DNA of 36,026 nucleotides, from assembly GCA_038045965.1 (NCBI GenBank), contig JBBSXD010000021.1, forward strand, positions 1 to 36,026. Reading direction: 5' to 3'. Of this stretch, positions 31,884-36,026 are shown piece by piece; the first letter of the stretch is position 1; the number at the start of each line of letters is the position of its first letter. A program made the position numbers and the translations under genes. The DNA is from ARS1285 sp038045965. GTDB taxonomy: Archaea; Nanobdellota; Nanobdellia; Pacearchaeales; GW2011-AR1. The notes under the pieces are model-generated. The model did no database searches. It was given only the letters and a program-made list of their open reading frames with translations, and had not been told where the DNA came from.

Positions 31884-31901
31884 TTTTTATTTGAATAATG
31901 T

Positions 31902-32125
31902 ATGAATAAAAAATCTGTTAAAATTATTTATTGGAGTGTAACTATTTGTTTGCTCTCTTTATATTAATTTTATATTAGGTGTTGCAAAAATTCTTGGTTC
32001 AATAGCAATTTTACAAATAAGATTTAATACATTGAAAGAGTGGGCTTGTACCTATTCTTTCTACTCTAGTATTTCTTGTAATATTATCTTTATCTTACTT
32101 TTTATGGAGGAAATTAAGTAAATAA
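31902..32125 (+). pseudogene. Decayed DoxX-like (PF13564 type) membrane protein gene
   Basis: Pieces of one protein appear in order in three phases: MNKKSVKIIYWSVTICLLSLY (from the ATG at 31902, then stop), ILGVAKILGSIAILQI followed by LKEWA, and finally ILSLSYFLWRKLSK with a stop at 32123-32125. These match the DoxX-like family plan (KILYW start; YILGVAKILGAIALL; LKEWAYAGF; LALLALSYFLWRRL end) in the correct sequence. At least two frameshifts are present, and the segment between the first helix and ILGVAK is missing, as is much of the third helix. It is separate from the intact DoxX gene at 16329, which is of a different subtype. The reconstruction is by eye. Confidence 0.65.
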
Positions 32126-32219
32126 TAGACCAAAAATGAAAATTATTCTCAAATAACTTATCTCAATTTATATATTCTATATTAGTAATATTTATAATTT
32201 GATTAATAAGATTAAATTG

Positions 32220-32732
32220 ATGGTATTAAGTGATAGAACAATAAAAAAATTGATAATAGATAAAAAAATTGTTATTAATCCTTACGAAGAGAAAAATGTA
32301 AATTCTGCTTCTATTGATTTAAGATTGGGAGAAGGATTTTTAATTCCTGATTATTATAAAACTAAATTTATTTCTTTAGATGAAAGACTTTATGAGAGAA
32401 AAATAGAAAGTGATTCTGTTATTATTCCTCCTCACCATTTTATTTTAGGTACAACTATAGAATATATAGAAATTGGAAATAATATATGTGGAAGATTGGA
32501 TGGCAAAAGCGGAATAGGTAGAAAAGGACTTTTTATATGTAATGCGGGCCATATAAATCCAGGATTTAAAGGCAAATTAACTTTAGAATTTTATAATTCA
32601 AATGAAATTGCTTTTGATTTACATTCTGGAAAAGAAATATGTCAATTAATTTTAGAATATACTGATTGTGAAGTTGAAAATATTTATAATGGAAAATATC
32701 AAGGACAAAAAGAGGTTACTGGGAGTAAATAA
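32220..32732 (+). CDS. dcd: dCTP deaminase family protein
   Basis: 170 residues from the ATG at 32220 (MVLSDRTIKKLI). An in-frame TTG at 32199 is rejected because the TATA box TTTATAAT (32191-32198) sits 22-29 bases before this ATG. It deaminates dCTP to dUTP, possibly with dUTPase activity as in some archaeal forms. Motifs: SASIDLRLG (29-37), GKSGIGRKGL (95-104) in place of the usual RSSLARLG, INPGFKGKLTLEFYN with candidate catalytic E123, and the C-terminal KYQGQKE. It fits the dNTP-supply block with the RNR genes. Deaminase versus dUTPase activity cannot be separated by eye. Confidence 0.88.
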   Translation: MVLSDRTIKKLIIDKKIVINPYEEKNVNSASIDLRLGEGFLIPDYYKTKFISLDERLYERKIESDSVIIPPHHFILGTTIEYIEIGNNICGRLDGKSGIGRKGLFICNAGHINPGFKGKLTLEFYNSNEIAFDLHSGKEICQLILEYTDCEVENIYNGKYQGQKEVTGSK

Positions 32733-32784
32733 AAATACTTATAAATGTTAAATTATTAAATTATTTAATGAATTATAAATTAGA

Positions 32785-33120
32785 ATGGGTAATAGAATTG
32801 AATCAGCAATGGAAGTTAGTAAAGAAGAATTTAATAGAATAGTTAGCAATGGGCATAAATTAGTTGTTGTAGATTTTTTTGCTGATTGGTGTATGCCTTG
32901 TTTAATGATGGCGCCAGTTATAGAAGAACTTGCTAAAAATATGAAAGATATTAAATTTGTTAAAATTGATGTAGATGAAAATTCTGAATTATCAGAAAAA
33001 TATGAAATAAGAAGCATACCGACTTTAATTTTTTTTAAAAATGGGAAAATGATTGATAGAGTTGTTGGTGGAATGGATGATTATGCTCTTGAAAAAAAAA
33101 TTGAGAGTTTGTTGGATTAA
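32785..33120 (+). CDS. trxA: Thioredoxin
   Basis: 111 residues, cytoplasmic disulphide reductase. The active site is ADWCMPCL (C36, C39), with FVKIDVDEN and the cis-proline RSIPTLIFFKNGK. The active-site dipeptide is MP rather than GP. It is a natural electron donor for ribonucleotide reductase, dCTP deaminase being the neighbour, and for peroxiredoxin. No thioredoxin reductase is in the window. The gene end overlaps that of the convergent 50-residue gene by four bases. Confidence 0.95.
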   Translation: MGNRIESAMEVSKEEFNRIVSNGHKLVVVDFFADWCMPCLMMAPVIEELAKNMKDIKFVKIDVDENSELSEKYEIRSIPTLIFFKNGKMIDRVVGGMDDYALEKKIESLLD

Positions 33121-33269
33121 TCAATAATTAGTTTTTGGGACTCACTCCATTCATTGTTCTTGTTTTTTTTGATCCACAGAACATATTTTTCAATAAATTC
33201 AAGTCTTTCTTTGAAATTTTCTTCTTTAAGTTTTTCTAATTCTTTTAAATTAATCTCTGGAAGATCCAT
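33117..33269 (-). CDS. 50-residue small protein, conserved-looking
   Basis: The minus-strand frame runs from ATG 33269-33267 to TAA 33119-33117. It begins MDLPEINLKELEKLKEENFK and ends NNEWSESQKLIID. The chain is an amphipathic helix followed by ERLEFIEKYVLWIKKN and a WSxxQKxLI motif. That RxEFIxxYxxWIKxxxNxxWSxxQxxLI pattern recurs in short uncharacterised proteins of archaea, as far as I recall. A TATA-like GTTAAATAAAT lies at the proper distance (about 33283-33295). The function is unknown. It converges on thioredoxin and the stops overlap. Confidence 0.7.
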   Translation of the reverse strand: MDLPEINLKELEKLKEENFKERLEFIEKYVLWIKKNKNNEWSESQKLIID

Positions 33270-33355
33270 CTTTTATATATTTGTTAAATAAATATTCTAT
33301 ATTAATCTTTCTGTTAAATTTTAGAATTAAATAAATAATACTTAAAAAAAATCAG

Positions 33356-33435
33356 AAAAAATTCCCGAAAAATCACCGCCTCTGCCTTTAGGCAGAGGTT
33401 TGATCGGCGATTTTTCTTTCAAATGGGAATTTTTT
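33356..33435. repeat. Nested hairpin A, possibly a mobile-element relic or structured RNA
   Basis: Three concentric stems. Outer: AAAAAATTCCC (33356-33366) with GGGAATTTTTT (33425-33435). Middle: AAAAATC (33368-33374) with GATTTTT (33409-33415). Inner: CCTCTGCC (33379-33386), loop TTTA, GGCAGAGG (33391-33398). All pairs listed are perfect. The bulges are mostly on the 3' side. The GC-rich inner stem stands out sharply in this AT-rich DNA. Confidence 0.75.
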
Positions 33436-33442
33436 GGGATGA

Positions 33443-33488
33443 TCTGAAACAACCTCACCATTTATGGTGAGGTTTTCAACGTTTCAGA
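33443..33488. repeat. Nested hairpin B, sister of hairpin A
   Basis: The outer stem TCTGAAAC (33443-33450) pairs with GTTTCAGA (33481-33488). The inner stem CCTCACCA (33453-33460), loop TTTA (33461-33464) and TGGTGAGG (33465-33472) are perfect. It shares with hairpin A the CCTC...GAGG stem ends, the TTTA loop and an eight-base asymmetric bulge on the 3' side. It lies just before the promoter of the NUDIX gene. Confidence 0.75.
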
Positions 33489-33527
33489 CATAATAATATT
33501 TAAAAATATAACAATACAATCAATTAA

Positions 33528-34166
33528 ATGTCTAAAGATGATCAAGAAATTTTAACTGTAAAAAGAAATTTATTATTTGGAGATTCTGGTCAAAATTATT
33601 TTAGTGGATTTTTATCTAATAGTATTATTGATTTTAAAACAAAAATATTGTCAAATGTAGAATGGAATAGAAGAGGAGATATGGAAATAAATCCTTTTTA
33701 TAAACAGCCAATTGCTTATTGTTTAATAGTAAATCCTACGTTAGAAAAAATTTTTGTATATATTCGCTCAAATAAAAATGAAAATTATCATGAAAAAAGA
33801 TTACATGGAAAATTGTCTTTAGGTATAGGTGGACATATTGAAAGAGAAGATACTAGCACCGAAGATCCTATTTATGAAAGCATGTTAAGAGAATTAAATG
33901 AAGAAGTAGGAATAAGTGGTAATGTGAATGCTAGAATTTTAGGTTATATAAATGATGATAATGATAAAGTCGGACAAGTTCATTTTGGAATATTATATCT
34001 CATAGAAACTAATGCTATAGATATTAAACCTAAAAGTTCTGAATTATCTGAAGGAAAATTTATTTCTTTAAATGAGATAAAAGAAATTTGCAGTAATCCA
34101 AATATTATTATTGAAGGATGGTCTAAAATTTCTCTTGTAGCACTAGAAAATTATTTTGGCTATTGA
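33528..34166 (+). CDS. NUDIX-family hydrolase (COG4112-like)
   Basis: 212 residues, longer than a minimal MutT domain. The first 55 residues are an extension seen in the COG4112 predicted phosphoesterase group. The Nudix box is GGHIERED (E105) followed, after a short insertion, by RELNEEVGI (R121, E122, E125, E126, G128). PIAYCLIVNPTLEKIFVYIR is the preceding beta strand pair and GQVHFGILYLIE the following one. It hydrolyses nucleoside diphosphates linked to other groups; the substrate is not predictable. TATTTAAAAATA at about 33494-33504 supports the ATG at 33528. Hairpins A and B lie directly upstream. Confidence 0.9.
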   Translation: MSKDDQEILTVKRNLLFGDSGQNYFSGFLSNSIIDFKTKILSNVEWNRRGDMEINPFYKQPIAYCLIVNPTLEKIFVYIRSNKNENYHEKRLHGKLSLGIGGHIEREDTSTEDPIYESMLRELNEEVGISGNVNARILGYINDDNDKVGQVHFGILYLIETNAIDIKPKSSELSEGKFISLNEIKEICSNPNIIIEGWSKISLVALENYFGY

Positions 34167-34285
34167 ATAAAAGTGTAGATGATGTTTTAAGAGTGGGCTC
34201 TTTGTTAGAAGTGAAGTTCAGAGGCTTTAAAATTGGAAAGTGTAAATGTAGAGGTGATGGGACTACATTAATTTTACAAAAGTAG
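34163..34285 (+). CDS. Possible 40-residue protein or gene remnant (TTG start)
   Basis: A frame of 40 codons starts at a TTG that overlaps the NUDIX stop (34164-34166) and ends at TAG 34283-34285. It reads MNKSVDDVLRVGSLLEVKFR, then GFKIGKCKCRGDGTTLILQK. The GxCxCRGDGTTL stretch is protein-like and not random AT-rich translation. There is no ATG in frame, so it may be a translationally coupled small protein or the 3' part of a decayed gene. No family is recognised. Confidence 0.35.
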   Translation: MNKSVDDVLRVGSLLEVKFRGFKIGKCKCRGDGTTLILQK

Positions 34286-34290
34286 ATTTA

Positions 34291-34475
34291 CTATTTTGCT
34301 ATTGGAATACGTATAGCAGAATCAAATTCTTTTTGTTGTAAATTATTACATGAGTTATAAGAAGAATAAATACTTGTAGCAGAAGATTCAATTAATAACA
34401 ATTCGTCATATTCTTTATAAGAGTCTATTGGACTATCATATTTTAGAGAAGAAAAAAGATTATTTAAATTTTAAT
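34291..34475 (-). pseudogene. Possible 3' fragment of a lost gene
   Basis: A minus-strand open frame of about 60 codons without any plausible ATG ends at TAG (34293-34291). It reads ...SLKYDSPIDSYKEYDELLLI, then ESSATSIYSSYNSCNNLQQK and EFDSAIRIPIAK. The composition is coding-like, with normal Ser/Asp/Glu use. The lack of a start and of an upstream promoter suggests a truncated relic. The identification is weak. Confidence 0.25.
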
Positions 34476-34523
34476 AAAGTCTTTAAAAAGCTTTAAAAAT
34501 TAATAGATATTTATAATTCGTTT

Positions 34524-35912
34524 ATGGAAAAAAGAGATGAAACTTTGCTTAAAGAAAAAACTAAAAAATTAAGTATAATTGAAGGGGGGTTTTATGGAGT
34601 TTATGATGGAGCTGGGGCTAGATATATAGCTCCTTTTGCTTTAGCTATAGGAAAAGATAATCCATATATTAATACATTTATAGCAATTTTGCATTCTGTT
34701 CCTTCGCTAGTTGGAAATTTCTCACAATTATTTACTAATAGAATAATGAATAAATATAAGAGAAAAAATCTTCTTAGTTTTTTTATAATCATTCAATCAA
34801 TAATTTGGTTTGGAATTATAGCTTCAGGATTATTCTCTAATAAATTAAATTCGAATTTTTCTTTAACGATATTAATTATATTTTATACTTTATCAGTTTC
34901 TTTTGGTTCTTTTGTTTCTCCAGTCTGGGCTTCTTTAATGAAAGACATTGTAAATTTTAAAAGAGGAAGTTATTTCTCAAAAAGAAATATAATATCTGGT
35001 TCTGTTTCATTAATAAGTTCTTTAATTGCTGGTTTTTTCCTAGATAAAGCTGGGTTTAGTAATATTTTTGTAAGTTTTACCATCTTATTTTTATTTGCTT
35101 TTATATTTAGATTTCTTTCTGGAATTTTATTTATTTATCATTATGAACCCAAATTTAAAATTGATAATTCTAAATACTTTAATTTCTTAGATTTTATTAA
35201 TAAGTATAGGAAAAGTAATTTCGTGAAATTTAGTTTATTTATTTCTTTATTTATGTTAGCTGTTTCTTTGTCTAGCCCTTTTTTTATTGTATATATGATT
35301 AATGAACTTAAATTTAATTATTTAACATGGACTATTATTAGTGTTTCGGGGGCTTTGTCTTCTTTATTTTTTATGCCTTTTTGGGGAAAATTTATAGATG
35401 AATATGGAAGTTTAAAAACTTTAAAAATTACTGGAATCTTCGCAAGTATTATTCCTCTATTGTGGATGATGAGTTACTATATAGATTTCAATAGTGCTAA
35501 CATTATAATTTTTTTAATTATATTAGAAATTTTTGCTGGATGTATGTGGGCAGGATTTAATTTATCATATTCTAATTTTATATTTGATGCTGTAACATTA
35601 GAAAAAACTCATTTATGTTCAGCTTATTTTAATATTTTATATGCAGTAGGTATCTTTCTAGGATCTATGATAGGTAGCACTATATTATCTCTTAAAATAA
35701 AATTATTTTTTATTAGTCCTATATTTTTTATTTTCTTTGTTTCTGGAATTTCTAGATTATTAGCTTACTTTATAATGATTCCAAAAATAAATGAAGTGAG
35801 AGATGTTAAAAATATTTCAGTGGAAAAAGCTTTTAGAAAATTGTTTAGATATAATTTAAAACCTTTTATGTATCTTTTTCATTTTGAGATAATTAAATTA
35901 AATTCTGATTAG
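34524..35912 (+). CDS. Major facilitator superfamily transporter
   Basis: 462 residues with about 12 hydrophobic helices, six on each side of a basic central loop (around residues 205-235, NKYRKSNFVKFSLF). The loop between helices 2 and 3 has the MFS-like basic stretch NRIMNKYKRKN, and the matching loop in the second half is PFWGKFIDEYGSLKTLK, the classic G-x-x-x-D-x-x-G motif. The N-terminus (IIEGGFYGVYDGAGARYIAPFAL) resembles MFS proteins of uncharacterised type in archaea. The substrate is unknown. It stands alone; the tRNA-Lys gene follows on the same strand. Confidence 0.88.
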   Translation: MEKRDETLLKEKTKKLSIIEGGFYGVYDGAGARYIAPFALAIGKDNPYINTFIAILHSVPSLVGNFSQLFTNRIMNKYKRKNLLSFFIIIQSIIWFGIIASGLFSNKLNSNFSLTILIIFYTLSVSFGSFVSPVWASLMKDIVNFKRGSYFSKRNIISGSVSLISSLIAGFFLDKAGFSNIFVSFTILFLFAFIFRFLSGILFIYHYEPKFKIDNSKYFNFLDFINKYRKSNFVKFSLFISLFMLAVSLSSPFFIVYMINELKFNYLTWTIISVSGALSSLFFMPFWGKFIDEYGSLKTLKITGIFASIIPLLWMMSYYIDFNSANIIIFLIILEIFAGCMWAGFNLSYSNFIFDAVTLEKTHLCSAYFNILYAVGIFLGSMIGSTILSLKIKLFFISPIFFIFFVSGISRLLAYFIMIPKINEVRDVKNISVEKAFRKLFRYNLKPFMYLFHFEIIKLNSD

Positions 35913-35921
35913 TTTAGGAAG

Positions 35922-35934
35922 TTTTTTAAATTAA
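35922..35934 (+). promoter_or_regulatory. TATA box of tRNA-Lys
   Basis: TTTTTTAAATTAA ends about 22 bases before the first tRNA base at 35956, the normal position for archaeal tRNA promoters. Confidence 0.5.
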
Positions 35935-35955
35935 TTAATTCTTGATTAAAATGAT

Positions 35956-36026
35956 GGTTTGTTAGCTCAGCCTGGTTAGAGCACCTGCCTTTTAAGCAGG
36001 GTGTCGGGGGTTCAAATCCCCCACAG
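35956..36026 (+). tRNA. tRNA-Lys (anticodon TTT), 3' end cut by window edge
   Basis: The cloverleaf is readable: acceptor GGTTTGT, TA, D-arm GCTC...GAGC with the GG of GGTTA, anticodon stem CCTGC/GCAGG with loop CTTTTAA (anticodon TTT, Lys), and T-arm GGGGG-TTCAAAT-CCCCC. The 3' acceptor starts ACAG and the window ends before it is complete; the visible part pairs with TTGT through one G-T wobble. No intron is seen. It reads AAA/AAG lysine codons, the former heavily used here. Confidence 0.95.

Noticed and set aside
32748..33017. Minus-strand frame across thioredoxin
   Set aside because: Shadow of the thioredoxin gene with no start signals.
1..36026. CRISPR array, intact insertion sequence, rRNA or replication origin
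   Set aside because: No regularly spaced direct repeats, no transposase, no rRNA-like sequence and no clustered origin boxes were seen; the only exact long repeat is within the surface gene.

Overview
The window is strongly AT-rich and comes from an archaeon, most likely a DPANN lineage of the Woesearchaeota/Pacearchaeota (Nanoarchaeota) type. The archaeal evidence is an EF-1A translation factor at the left edge, a CDC48/VAT ATPase downstream of Hsp20, TATA boxes centred about 25-30 bases before many start codons (mostly leaderless transcription), and compact gene packing. Shine-Dalgarno motifs appear mainly at genes inside operons and at one tiny acidic gene. The lineage is an inference; no marker tree could be run.

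Layout. (1) 1-2945: EF-1A (partial), a homologue of the 16S rRNA m7G1405 methyltransferases (Rmt/Arm/FmrO), protein-L-isoaspartate methyltransferase, an HPF-like protein and an unknown protein. (2) 2946-13290: a cell-surface island. Three minus-strand secreted tyrosine-rich proteins are followed by a plus-strand series: a giant cysteine-rich protein with Asp-rich calcium-type repeats, a COG1470-like anchored protein, a second multidomain surface protein, a small anchored cysteine-rich protein, and a secreted glycoside-hydrolase-like protein flanked by DUF5648 repeats. Modules are shared between these proteins, so they probably act together at the cell envelope. (3) 13313-18852: metabolism and redox genes on the minus strand: malic enzyme, a nucleoside-deoxyribosyltransferase-like protein, aldo/keto reductase overlapping a pterin dehydratase, then DoxX, AhpC-type peroxiredoxin, glutaredoxin and an ArsR regulator. 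(4) 18853-23878: DUF1761, HtpX and LemA separated by an opposing small gene, a thioredoxin-fold protein without its CxxC, PRPP synthetase, 2Fe-2S ferredoxin and small membrane proteins. (5) 23987-33120: a 42-residue acidic protein, Hsp20-CDC48 behind a perfect palindrome, then a dNTP block: NrdR, a class I ribonucleotide reductase (two ATP cones), a small unknown gene, an R2 subunit of the Phe-containing Mn/Fe class Ic, a decayed DoxX-like pseudogene, dCTP deaminase and thioredoxin. (6) 33121-36026: a small conserved-looking protein, two strong nested hairpins, a NUDIX hydrolase, probable gene debris, an MFS transporter and a truncated tRNA-Lys.

Most striking points: the archaeal Rmt-like methyltransferase beside EF-1A; a class Ic RNR under a NrdR-type repressor in an archaeon; the tyrosine-rich/cysteine-rich surface island with an exact 219-bp internal duplication; and three intergenic hairpins sharing a TTTA loop that may be remnants of IS200/IS605-type elements. 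Several small genes (31, 42, 50 and possibly 40 residues) are described below. No CRISPR array, intact insertion sequence or rRNA was found.
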